A program made the translations under genes and the position numbers. Below are positions 54,756 through 63,336 of a stretch of DNA of 64,000 bases, piece after piece; within the stretch, counting starts at the first letter, position 1; each line of letters begins with the position of its first letter. The notes under the pieces are model-generated. The model was not told where the DNA came from. It ran no database searches and saw only the letters and a list, made by a program, of their open reading frames with translations. Where the stretch lies: the NCBI RefSeq assembly GCF_900142095.1, contig NZ_FQZP01000003.1:62001-126000 (forward strand), given 5' to 3'. The stretch is from Thermoclostridium caenicola. GTDB lineage: Bacteria > Bacillota > Clostridia > DSM-8532.

Positions 54756-54788
54756 TACCGATTAGACGGCCTAAGGCAGCTTATGGTT
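54756..54788 (-). promoter_or_regulatory. Putative ECF-type promoter of the alpha-2-macroglobulin-like gene
   Basis: On the minus strand GAACC (54785-54789), 16 bases, then CGTCTAATCGG (CGTC at 54768-54765). It matches the serpin promoter (16878-16908) in the -35 AACC, the 16-base spacing and the 13-mer GCCGTCTAATCGG, and lies about the same distance before the start codon (48 versus 45 bases). Confidence 0.65.
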
Positions 54789-54843
54789 CGCCCGATTGCC
54801 CAATATTTTCAGTTCTATACCAACTCAGTCCTTTCAGAGCAGG

Positions 54844-55023
54844 TGTCACTGCGAGTGAAGCATCAGCGGGGCGTGGCAATCTCTTTACTCCCAGTTTGAC
54901 CACGGAAGGGAGTGAGATTGCTTCGTCGGCTATTGCCTCCTCGCAATGACCCAAAAGGCCATGGCCCATGGGATGCATGCCCGACATGTCATTGTGAGCG
55001 CGTGAAACGAGCGTGGCGATCTC
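54844..55023. repeat. Dispersed repeat, three arms
   Basis: Arm 1 (54844-54884) starts TGTCACTGCGAG and ends GGCAATCTC. Arm 2 (54913-54950) is inverted, GAGATTGCTTCGTC to CGCAATGAC. Arm 3 (54987-55023) is direct again, TGTCATTGTGAGCG to GGCGATCTC. This is the largest copy and separates the sigma fusion gene from the macroglobulin-like gene. Confidence 0.85.
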
Positions 55024-55097
55024 CTTCCAATCATTTGTCTCTAACCTCTCCGTTATATAAGAAGGACGATCCCCGAAACGGGAACCGTCCCACTGGT

Positions 55098-58000
55098 TTA
55101 ATCTGATAACCCGTCAAACACATCGGATGCGTGGAGCCCGGTGCCGCCGATATACCGCGAATCGTAGACTTCCAGCCAGCCGAAGCGGCCATCGTTTGTC
55201 TGGAACAGGCACCACCTCTGGTTGTCGCTGCCCACAAAGCGGACCGTTTCATTCCGGTTCAGCACAAAGGATACTTCGTTGCTGCCGGGGGACAGGAGGA
55301 AGGGCAGCGATTCAATCTTCAGCCTTAAGGGGCTGGCGTTCCTGTATCCTATCTTTTCGTAGAAGGCGCTGGGCGACTCCACCAGCTTATGCTGCGTGTT
55401 CAGGCGGTACTCCCGGGTATAGTACCAGGTTTCCAGAATGCTGCTGCGGGCCCTGGCGCGCACGATGCCGTCGCCTTTCACGGCGTCGGTGTTCCCGCAC
55501 AGACCCGGTACTTTGCCCATATTGACCAGCCTTTGGCCGTCATAATAGAAGAATGTGCTTGAATAGTCGCTGCCGGAGCCGTGTTCCTCAATAACAATCT
55601 CATAGAAGGCATCCGACGGGTTGATGTCCACCAGCCTGAACTCGGACTGGATCCCGGAGCCCTGGCCTTCCGCCTTGCTTTGGTTGACGGTCAGGGTGTA
55701 CCGCCTGCCGTCGGTGGTGAAACGGATCCTGTCTTCGTTGCCGTCGCCATTGAGATCCAGGTAGAGGCCCGCGGGTTCGGATGTATCGGCGTTTCCGCCC
55801 GGGCTTTCGCCATAACCTCCGCCGGAGCCACCGCCAGAGCCTCCGGGCAGGTAGATATCCTGCTCCCTTACCCAGCCGGCCGTACCGCTGGGAAGCCTGA
55901 CATGAAGGAACCCGTTCTCGGCTTTGCCGGTCAGGGTGACAAACACATCCGTACCGATGCTGGACATGAAGTTGTTGAAATCGGTTGCAGGTTCGGAACC
56001 GAAGTCCGGCATGCTGTATGCCGTGCTCCCTTTCCTGAGGTATGCCTGGTTGTAATAGGCGCTGCCCAGATCCTGAGTGAAGCTGTCGTTGCTGATCCAG
56101 CCTGTAATGCCAAAATTGGTGTCGATGGTGTCGGGTATGACATAGCTCTTTTGATCTCCCCGGACAATGATGCGTATCAGGTTGCCTTTGCTCAGGGTTA
56201 TCCTGGACAGCTTGACCTTGTCGGCGGTTATCACGCCTACCGGCAGGTTGCTGCGATTATAGGAATAGATGTTTTCAGCCTTAATCCAGAAAGCGTTGCG
56301 GGTATCGTAATAGTTGATCATGCCCGATACCTTCTGGGCCAGGCACCAGCCGTTGACCACACGGCTGTTGTAGATGATGATTTCGTTCTGCCTGATTTCG
56401 CCTATGTCGGTGTAATTGTCCCCGGGACCGTTCTTCACCTTGCAGGTTTTGATCACAAAGGACTCCACGCGGCTGCCGGTAGCCTTTTCGGTCTCATAGA
56501 TTTTGACCGTGGTGTCCTGTGTGCCTGGGGCAGGGGAAGCGTTGTTCGGGGCGGCGGGATCATCGTTGTTCAGGACAGGTTCCCTGTCAACCGAACGGAA
56601 CACCTCGGTGACCGCGCCTGTCAGAACATTGATGGTATAGATGGAAAACTCCCCGGCCTTGGGATCCGTTTCATCAATCATGCGCACATAGGCGATGTTT
56701 TCCTCGTCGACCCAATTGGTCTGATAGGGCTTCAGTTCGCTGTAACCGGGGATGCGGGGAGCGGTCACACTGCTTTCCGAAACAATGAGGAAGGATCCCT
56801 CATTGTCAAACATGACGCGGGCGCCTGAAGCAGTGGTCCGGCACCAGGGCAGCAATTCCTGCCGCAGTTCCCGGCTCGTATTGAAGACGCTGATCTTCCC
56901 TGTTCTCAGGTTCAGGGTTCCGGAATTGCCGTTACGCATTTTGAAGACGAGATAATTGCCTGAAAGGCGGTAATCAGTGATATAGGCATCCTGGCTGCCG
57001 CCGTTTCCGGCTCCGGAATCCGGAACGATGGCGGTATCCTGATCATTGGCTGTCACATGCTTCATGATCACGCCGTTGAGAACATACCAGATAGTGCCGG
57101 AATCGGGGTTGATGTAGAAGGGTTCATGCTGCACCAGTTGGGTTTTCCATGCCGCATCATCAGCCGATGCGAACATGGCCTGATCGCCCGAGAAGACGCC
57201 AATGCCGCCGTTATTGGTGACAAAAAGCTTCGCTGCCGCAACAGCGGATTCAATTTTCATGAGCTGCAGGGCCTGCATGTCCAGCAGGAAAACAGGGCCG
57301 GCGCCGGTACTGCCGGCATAGGCCAGGTAATTGCCAAGCGGTGACCAGGCATATACCACCTGGTCCGGGCCCATTTCAGACAACCGGTAGTAACTGCCGT
57401 CTGACAGGTTGAAAAGATAGGTACCTGCACCGGCTTCTGTTCCCGGAATGCCGACTACCATGAAAGCTCCTGTCGGTGCAACGCTGAACTCCGGTTCACC
57501 CTGGCCGACGGAAAGCCCGATGCTTTCCAGGTCAATCAACTGACGAAATTCATCGTTCCTGCAACTGACTATGATATGGCCGATCCGGATGATGAACTGT
57601 TCCTGATTGGCGTGGAGCACCTCCCAGGAAGTTGCGTCCATACCCGTTTCGTTGAGCCTGGCAACCAGTTCATCGCCCGACAGTAGGCCTGTAACGCTTG
57701 TAAAGGAAATGGGGGTACCGGTGTTTTCAAAGGGTGTATCGGCGAGGGCCGGTCGGTTGTCCTTGTCGAAAATGGTCATGACTGACCCCCAGAAAGGTTT
57801 GGAAACGTCCTGGACGACCAGAAGGGCGAGGAGCAGCACGCCAAGGAAGGCCGGAACCGCTATCGGCCATATTTTTCTCAGCATGACCGGGCTGGTGACG
57901 TATGCAATGAACCCGGGCTTCCGGCCGGCTTCCTTTTCTGCCATGTCCATGATGGCTTCCTCGGGGACCGTTTCACAGGGAACCTTGCGACTGATCCTCC

Positions 58001-58544
58001 CAATGAGCCGTTCCACCGCTTCTGAAAACCGGTCTTCTGAAGTCTGAACATTGCCGGCGAGAAATCCCAGCGCCCGATCCATCCGCATCCTGGCCGAACT
58101 GCCGGAAAGGCCGAACACCCGGCCGATTTCCCGCAGCGTGAGCCCGTGATCATAATGCAGGATGAGCATGGCCCGATCCTCATCATGGAGCGGATCAAGC
58201 AGGACGCCCAGGGATTTTTCTTCTTCGGATTCATCGTCGTGCCTGATCAGGTATTCGGGGATCCTGGGATGACGCATCCGGGGCTGTTTCTGCTTATCTT
58301 TTCTGAACCTGTCATAGGCCATTCTGTAAAACCAGGTGGAAAAAGCCCAACGATCATTGTACCGGTACAGATTCCGGAAGATGTCGACAAAGATGGACTG
58401 AGCCAGATCCCCGGCGCGTGAGTCCGGAACTCCCATTTTGATCAGGAATCCGTAAAGTCCGGGATAATAGGAGGTTATCAGTTCTCCGAAGGCCTGGGTT
58501 TCGCCCCTGAGAACTTTTTCCGCAAGCAGCCTGTCGTTGTTCAT
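55098..58544 (-). CDS. Membrane-tethered ECF sigma factor with large external domain
   Basis: 1148 residues in one uninterrupted frame. Residues 1-165 are a complete ECF sigma factor: region 2 (DLAQSIFVDIFRNL, FSTWFYRMAYDRFRK) and region 4 (LTLREIGRVFGLSGSSARMRM). A linker leads to one membrane helix at about 226-246. The external part has propeller-like repeats (about 340-650), SH3-like segments near 690-760, 835-900 and 1085-1130, a GGSGGGSGGG linker near 901-910, and a calcium-type LDLNGDGNED near 930. Start ATG follows AAGGAGAATGATAGC. No separate anti-sigma gene is adjacent. It probably senses a surface signal and is freed by proteolysis or acts from the membrane; its likely targets are the two ECF-type promoters seen here. 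Confidence 0.9.
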   Translation of the reverse strand: MNNDRLLAEKVLRGETQAFGELITSYYPGLYGFLIKMGVPDSRAGDLAQSIFVDIFRNLYRYNDRWAFSTWFYRMAYDRFRKDKQKQPRMRHPRIPEYLIRHDDESEEEKSLGVLLDPLHDEDRAMLILHYDHGLTLREIGRVFGLSGSSARMRMDRALGFLAGNVQTSEDRFSEAVERLIGRISRKVPCETVPEEAIMDMAEKEAGRKPGFIAYVTSPVMLRKIWPIAVPAFLGVLLLALLVVQDVSKPFWGSVMTIFDKDNRPALADTPFENTGTPISFTSVTGLLSGDELVARLNETGMDATSWEVLHANQEQFIIRIGHIIVSCRNDEFRQLIDLESIGLSVGQGEPEFSVAPTGAFMVVGIPGTEAGAGTYLFNLSDGSYYRLSEMGPDQVVYAWSPLGNYLAYAGSTGAGPVFLLDMQALQLMKIESAVAAAKLFVTNNGGIGVFSGDQAMFASADDAAWKTQLVQHEPFYINPDSGTIWYVLNGVIMKHVTANDQDTAIVPDSGAGNGGSQDAYITDYRLSGNYLVFKMRNGNSGTLNLRTGKISVFNTSRELRQELLPWCRTTASGARVMFDNEGSFLIVSESSVTAPRIPGYSELKPYQTNWVDEENIAYVRMIDETDPKAGEFSIYTINVLTGAVTEVFRSVDREPVLNNDDPAAPNNASPAPGTQDTTVKIYETEKATGSRVESFVIKTCKVKNGPGDNYTDIGEIRQNEIIIYNSRVVNGWCLAQKVSGMINYYDTRNAFWIKAENIYSYNRSNLPVGVITADKVKLSRITLSKGNLIRIIVRGDQKSYVIPDTIDTNFGITGWISNDSFTQDLGSAYYNQAYLRKGSTAYSMPDFGSEPATDFNNFMSSIGTDVFVTLTGKAENGFLHVRLPSGTAGWVREQDIYLPGGSGGGSGGGYGESPGGNADTSEPAGLYLDLNGDGNEDRIRFTTDGRRYTLTVNQSKAEGQGSGIQSEFRLVDINPSDAFYEIVIEEHGSGSDYSSTFFYYDGQRLVNMGKVPGLCGNTDAVKGDGIVRARARSSILETWYYTREYRLNTQHKLVESPSAFYEKIGYRNASPLRLKIESLPFLLSPGSNEVSFVLNRNETVRFVGSDNQRWCLFQTNDGRFGWLEVYDSRYIGGTGLHASDVFDGLSD

Positions 58545-58717
58545 GCTATCATTCTCCTTACCTACGGGAGCGCGGAGCTCCTGTTAACCGGAAAGCAACG
58601 GCGTTATTGGCATATCGCTTTCCATGCAATATGTTCAGGCTATTCCGCCAATGATGTGAAGCAAATGAAATGCCTGGAAGAATTTCGAGCCTCTGTCCGA
58701 TTTGTTGCCATAACTTC

Positions 58718-58747
58718 ATTATAATATTCAGTACGGGTCCCAGACAA
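58718..58747 (-). promoter_or_regulatory. Sigma-A-type promoter of the tethered sigma gene
   Basis: On the minus strand TTGTCT, 18 bases, perfect TATAAT. The leader is about 165 bases. This suggests housekeeping transcription of the sensor. Confidence 0.6.
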
Positions 58748-58801
58748 GTTTGAACAGGGATATGCGGAAATAACGCCCGGTTTTCCCGGGGAGAGCATAC
58801 C

Positions 58802-58830
58802 TTGCCTTTTTCCATGAGATAAGGTATCAT
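58802..58830 (+). promoter_or_regulatory. Sigma-A-type promoter of the radical SAM operon
   Basis: TTGCCT, 17 bases, TATCAT. It diverges from the sigma gene promoter within the same intergenic region of about 355 bases. Confidence 0.55.
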
Positions 58831-58900
58831 AAGAAGTGTTCTGTACAAACATTAATGGAAATTTTTGGAGGTTTGGGATGCGAGAAGCATCCTTTTAAAA

Positions 58901-60778
58901 ATGATGAGAGTCAAACTTGATGATAAACTGCTCCTGCAGATCGAAAAGCCTGCCAAATATACGGGAAACGAATGGAATATGGTCCGGAAGGATCCTGATG
59001 CGGTGCAGGTCCGCTTTGCCTTTGCCTTCCCGGATGATTATGAAATTGGCATGTCCCATCTGGGCATGAAAATTCTTTATCATACCATGAACAAGCGGGA
59101 GGACACCTACTGCGAGCGGGTGTTCGCCCCATGGGTGGACATGGAACGGCTCATGCGGGAAAGGGGCATCCCGCTTTATGCCCTTGAAACCTATACCCCT
59201 CTGTCCGAGTTCGATATCATAGGCTTTACGCTGCAATACGAGATGAGCTATACCAATATCCTCAACATGCTGGATCTGGGAGGCGTTCCGGTGCTGGCAA
59301 AGGACAGGGACGAGAGCCATCCCTTTGTCTGCGCGGGCGGTCCCTGCGCGGTGAATCCGGAGCCCCTTGCCGATTTTATCGACTTCTTTGTCATAGGCGA
59401 AGGCGAGGAAGTGATCCATGAGATCATTGACGCGTACAAGGAATGGAAAAGCTCGGGCGGTAACAGGGCAGCCTTCCTGGAACAGGTTGCCGGCATCGAA
59501 GGGGTTTATGTTCCTTCCCTGTACGAGGTGATCTACTATGATGACGGAACCATTCTGGATATCCTGCCCAAATCCGAAAAGGTTCCGGATGTGGTAAGAC
59601 GCCGTGTTGTCAGGGACCTGGACCAGGTGGATTTTCCGGATGATATCATCGTCCCCTACATCGGGACCGTGCATGACCGGATTATGCTGGAGCTCTTCAG
59701 GGGCTGCATCCGGGGATGCAGGTTCTGCCAGGCCGGTTTCATCTACAGACCTGTGCGCGAACGATCGCCGGAAAAGCTCAATGAACTGGCCCGCAGTTCT
59801 GTCAGGAAAACGGGTTACGAGGAAATATCCCTGGTATCCTTGAGCACCAGCGATTATTCCGCGCTGCCCGCTTTTTGCGACGAACTGCTGGCGTTTACCG
59901 AGAAAGAGCATGTGAACCTGTCCCTGCCGTCCCTCAGGGTGGACAATTTCTCCCTTGGGCTTATGGAACGGGCTTCCAAGATCCGCAAGAGCGGGCTGAC
60001 CTTTGCGCCGGAAGCCGGAACCCAAAGGCTCAGGGATGTCATCAACAAAGGCGTTACCGACGAGGACCTGAAATCGTCGGTGCAGCTGGCCGTTGCCGGC
60101 GGCTGGAACTCGGTCAAACTGTATTTCATGCTGGGGCTTCCCACTGAAACCATGGAGGATGTGGACGGGATTGCCGATATGGGGATCAGCCTTGTCGAGT
60201 CCTGCAGGGGGATCGCTGACAAGAACGGCGGCAGCCTTCAGATTACCCTGAGCACCTCATGTTTTGTGCCCAAGCCCTTTACACCCTTCCAGTGGGAACC
60301 CATGGACGATATCGAAACCCTTACCGAAAAGCAGCACCATCTGAAGGATCGGATCCGAAGAAGGACGCGGAAGATCGTATACCATTACCACAACCCCAGG
60401 ATCAGCCATATGGAGGCTGTCCTGGCCAGGGGAGACAGAAGGCTGGGCAAGGTGATCTACACGGCCTGGAAAATGGGTGCCAGGTTCGACGGCTGGGATG
60501 AACATTTCTCCTTCGAGCGGTGGCAGGAGGCGTTCAGGGCCAATGGCCTCGATTCAGCCTTTTACGCTAACAGGCGGCGGGACTTCTCCGAGGTCCTGCC
60601 CTGGGATCATATCGATATAGGGGTGACCAAGGAGTTCCTGATCCGGGAATGCCGGAAGGCCTATGAAGGCGACCTGACGCGCAACTGCGCCAGCGGCTGT
60701 TCGCATTGCGGCGCCACGGTATACGGGGCAGGCATCTGCTTTAAGCAAAAGAAAAATCAAGATCAGGCAGGAGGTTGA
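58901..60778 (+). CDS. Radical SAM protein, TIGR03960 family
   Basis: About 625 residues from the first of two adjacent ATGs; the frame is open back to a TTG at 58865. A small GGATGC/GCATCC hairpin lies between GGAGG (58868-58872) and the ATG, so the true start and ribosome binding site are unclear. An N-terminal B12-binding-like region precedes the radical SAM core; the cluster motif is RGCIRGCRFCQAG near 285 (Cys-x3-Cys-x2-Cys). TFAPEAGTQRLRDVINKG and MLGLPTETMEDV are further core motifs. It pairs with the TIGR03936 protein in Firmicutes, upstream of RNase G. The reaction is unknown; a tRNA or rRNA modification role is often assumed. Confidence 0.92.
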   Translation: MMRVKLDDKLLLQIEKPAKYTGNEWNMVRKDPDAVQVRFAFAFPDDYEIGMSHLGMKILYHTMNKREDTYCERVFAPWVDMERLMRERGIPLYALETYTPLSEFDIIGFTLQYEMSYTNILNMLDLGGVPVLAKDRDESHPFVCAGGPCAVNPEPLADFIDFFVIGEGEEVIHEIIDAYKEWKSSGGNRAAFLEQVAGIEGVYVPSLYEVIYYDDGTILDILPKSEKVPDVVRRRVVRDLDQVDFPDDIIVPYIGTVHDRIMLELFRGCIRGCRFCQAGFIYRPVRERSPEKLNELARSSVRKTGYEEISLVSLSTSDYSALPAFCDELLAFTEKEHVNLSLPSLRVDNFSLGLMERASKIRKSGLTFAPEAGTQRLRDVINKGVTDEDLKSSVQLAVAGGWNSVKLYFMLGLPTETMEDVDGIADMGISLVESCRGIADKNGGSLQITLSTSCFVPKPFTPFQWEPMDDIETLTEKQHHLKDRIRRRTRKIVYHYHNPRISHMEAVLARGDRRLGKVIYTAWKMGARFDGWDEHFSFERWQEAFRANGLDSAFYANRRRDFSEVLPWDHIDIGVTKEFLIRECRKAYEGDLTRNCASGCSHCGATVYGAGICFKQKKNQDQAGG

Positions 60779-60781
60779 CAG

Positions 60782-61483
60782 ATGGCCAGGGCGCTGAGAT
60801 TCCGGTTCTCAAGAGACGAAAGGCTGAAATATATAGCCCATTTGGATGTACTGAGGCTGTTTGAGCGGGCCATCAAGCGCGCCGGACTGCCTGTTGCCTA
60901 TACACAGGGGTTCAATCCTCGCCAGAAAATTGTTTTTGGCCTGCCCATCGCGGTGGGACTGACCAGCTCCGCCGAATATGCGGATATTGAGTTTGATGAG
61001 GAGATGACGCCTGAATCATTCATATCGCGTATCAACCAGAGCCTGCCCGAAGGCATTGAGGTGATGGAAGCCGTGCCCGTCAGGAACATGGGCAGGATCA
61101 TGAGCCTGATCGCGTCTGCCAGGTATGAAATCGCCTTCACCATCCCGCAGGCCATGGATCAGGATACGCTGAGCGGCATTGTGATCGATTTCCTGGATCA
61201 GGAAGATATCACAGTGATGAAAAAGACCAAGAAGGGCATGCGACCGGTCAACATCAGGCCGCTGATCTATTCCCTTTCGGTCAGAAAACCCGATGGCGAC
61301 GGGTATATCATGGAGGCGTTCCTGAGCGCTGGGGCAGAAAACAACCTCAGGCCGGATCTGCTGATGCAGGCTTTTGCCCAGAAAACGGGGCTTGAACTCA
61401 CGGTGGAATCCATACACCGCAGGGCGATGTTTGCGTCCGACTTCAATGAGTGGAAAAGCCCCCTTGAGGTGGCCGATGACTAA
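60782..61483 (+). CDS. TIGR03936/DUF2344 radical SAM-associated protein
   Basis: 233 residues. LRFRFSRDERLKYIAHLDVLRLFERAIKRAGLPVAYTQGFNPRQKI is the family start, and LPIAVGLTSSAEYADIEF follows. It is the obligate neighbour of TIGR03960 proteins and is fused to them in some species. Three bases separate the genes (AGGAGGTTGACAGATG). It overlaps the RNase G gene by 8 bases. Its role is unknown but must be linked to the radical SAM partner. Confidence 0.92.
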   Translation: MARALRFRFSRDERLKYIAHLDVLRLFERAIKRAGLPVAYTQGFNPRQKIVFGLPIAVGLTSSAEYADIEFDEEMTPESFISRINQSLPEGIEVMEAVPVRNMGRIMSLIASARYEIAFTIPQAMDQDTLSGIVIDFLDQEDITVMKKTKKGMRPVNIRPLIYSLSVRKPDGDGYIMEAFLSAGAENNLRPDLLMQAFAQKTGLELTVESIHRRAMFASDFNEWKSPLEVADD

Positions 61484-62936
61484 GGACGTTCTGATGGATG
61501 CCAGCATGGGCCAGATACGCCTGGCTGTCATGGAGGATGGCGAACTCGTAGAATTCTATGTGGAAGAGCGCGAAAAGGAAAGCATGCTGGGCAACATCTA
61601 CCGGGGAAGGGTTGAACGGGTGGTGCCCGGCATGCAGGCGGCCTTCATCGACATCGGGCTTTCCAGGAATGCATTTCTCTATGTCAGGGATCTCCTGACC
61701 GATGGTGATCAAAACAATCTTTCCGGGGCATTACCCCCCATTGGGCATCTTCTGAAAGCAGGGCAGGAACTGACGGTACAGGTTGTCAAGGAGATGTCGG
61801 GGCAAAAGGGACCCAGGGTCACCACCCGCATCACGCTGCCCGGACGCTTCGCGGTGCTGCTCCCAAACCAGGACACGGCCGGGATATCCAAACGCCTGGA
61901 TGACGGCGAGGAAAGAAAACGTCTGAAGGAACTGGCCCGGGCGTTGAAGCCCGAAGGCGCCGGGCTCATCATCCGGACTGCGGCCAGGCATGTTCCCGTG
62001 GAATGGCTGAAGGATGAGATAGAGAGTCTCATCGGGAAATGGAACAGGATTCTGGAGCAGCAATCAGGCGGACCTGTTCCCCGTTGCCTGTATCAGGAGA
62101 CCGATTTTGTCAGCCACATGATCCGGGAGCATCTGACGCCTGATCTGAATCGCTTCATCGTCAATGACAGGGAGATCTGGGAACAGGTCAACCGGCTCCT
62201 GGATTCCGATTCACCCGGCTTCAGACCGCGGGTGGAGTATTTTGACAGGGACTATGATCTCTTTGACTATTACCAGGTGGAAAGCGCCATCAGCCAGGCC
62301 CTTTCCCGGAAGGTCTATCTGAAGAGCGGCGGTTACCTGGTGTTTGACAGGACGGAAGCCCTGACGGTGATTGATGTCAACAGCGGCAAATATGTGGGCC
62401 GCACCAGTCTTGAGGATACGGCCCTGAAGATCAACACCGAGGCGGTGGAAACCATCGCCAGGCAGGTACGGCTCCGGGATCTCGGCGGCATTATCATCAT
62501 CGACTTCATCGACATGCAGGATAAGTCCCACCGGGAAGAAGTGGTGGCCAGGCTGAAAGAGGCGGTGAAACGGGACAGGACCCAAACCGTGGTGGTAGGG
62601 ATGACCGGGCTGGGGCTTGTGGAAATGACCCGTAAGAAAGTCAGGCAGCCCCTTGCAGATTATCTGACGGTGGATTGCCGCTGTTGCGGCGGTACGGGCC
62701 GGCATCTGTCGCCCATGGTCGTTGCAAAGAGGGTGGAACGGCGAATGGCCCGGTATCTCATGAGCAATCATCCCGATTCCCTGGAGATCCTGGTCCATCC
62801 GGACATCCATAAGGTGCTGGAAGGGCAGGAGAAGGACAGGCTGGTAAAGCTCGGGGAGCAATATGCCTGTCAGATCCGGATCACCCCGTCCACCGATGTG
62901 GCTTATGGCGATATGCGCATGAGGGAAGGGCCGTGA
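61476..62936 (+). CDS. rng: Ribonuclease G/E family
   Basis: 486 residues from the ATG that follows TTGAGGTGGCCG. Single-strand endoribonuclease for rRNA maturation and mRNA decay. The S1 domain lies at about 35-115 (NIYRGRVERVVPGMQAAFIDIGLSRNAFL); the catalytic Mg-binding Asps are in TVIDVNSGKYVG and IIIIDFIDMQ near 330-350; the zinc-link is CRCCGGTGRH near 405. The length fits RNase G without the RNase E tail. In most Clostridia rplU, ysxB and rpmA follow; here a tyrS T-box leader comes next instead. Confidence 0.95.
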   Translation: MTKDVLMDASMGQIRLAVMEDGELVEFYVEEREKESMLGNIYRGRVERVVPGMQAAFIDIGLSRNAFLYVRDLLTDGDQNNLSGALPPIGHLLKAGQELTVQVVKEMSGQKGPRVTTRITLPGRFAVLLPNQDTAGISKRLDDGEERKRLKELARALKPEGAGLIIRTAARHVPVEWLKDEIESLIGKWNRILEQQSGGPVPRCLYQETDFVSHMIREHLTPDLNRFIVNDREIWEQVNRLLDSDSPGFRPRVEYFDRDYDLFDYYQVESAISQALSRKVYLKSGGYLVFDRTEALTVIDVNSGKYVGRTSLEDTALKINTEAVETIARQVRLRDLGGIIIIDFIDMQDKSHREEVVARLKEAVKRDRTQTVVVGMTGLGLVEMTRKKVRQPLADYLTVDCRCCGGTGRHLSPMVVAKRVERRMARYLMSNHPDSLEILVHPDIHKVLEGQEKDRLVKLGEQYACQIRITPSTDVAYGDMRMREGP

Positions 62937-62955
62937 CAGGGCTTCAATAAATTCC

Positions 62956-62984
62956 TTGACAAAATCCATGCTTGCAGGTATAAT
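62956..62984 (+). promoter_or_regulatory. Consensus sigma-A promoter of tyrS
   Basis: TTGACA, 17 bases, TATAAT: perfect on both hexamers and spacing. Confidence 0.92.
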
Positions 62985-62989
62985 CTCTC

Positions 62990-63291
62990 CTAATTACGGA
63001 ATACCATGCATAAAGGCTATGACAAGAAAGAGTAGGATGCTCCGGGCTTCCAACAGAGAGTTCCCGGCTGGTGAGAGGGGCAGGAAACGGGCATCTGAAT
63101 ACATCTTCGAGCCGCGCACCCAACGCCGCTTTAGGCCAGTAGGCTGCGCCGTCGGGGCACACGTTACAGTGCCAGGGTATAAGCCGATATGGCCGTACCT
63201 GAATGAGGTTGATGCCACAGGCATCAACGAATTGGGGTGGTACCACGAAGCATCAGGCTTTCGTCCTCATGGGAGGATGAAGGCTTTTTTT
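62990..63291 (+). ncRNA. T-box riboswitch, tyrosine specifier
   Basis: The T-box sequence AATTGGGGTGGTACCACG is at 63230-63247. Stem I includes a GAGAG motif and a specifier region CTGAATACATC with the codon TAC (63100-63102), which reads tyrosine and fits the downstream gene. The terminator stem (63256-63284) pairs GCTTTCGTCCTC with GGAGGATGAAGGC and ends in a run of T. Uncharged tRNA-Tyr would favour the antiterminator and allow tyrS expression. Confidence 0.95.
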
Positions 63292-63336
63292 ATTGCTTTC
63301 TCTTTCGGAAGCGGCGGCAGGATGGGTGGACTTTAA

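Noticed and set aside
58545-58580. ECF-like AAC-N16-CGTA before the tethered sigma gene (autoregulation)
   Set aside because: Spacing and -10 differ from the shared serpin/A2M promoter, and transcription from it would start within the ribosome binding site.
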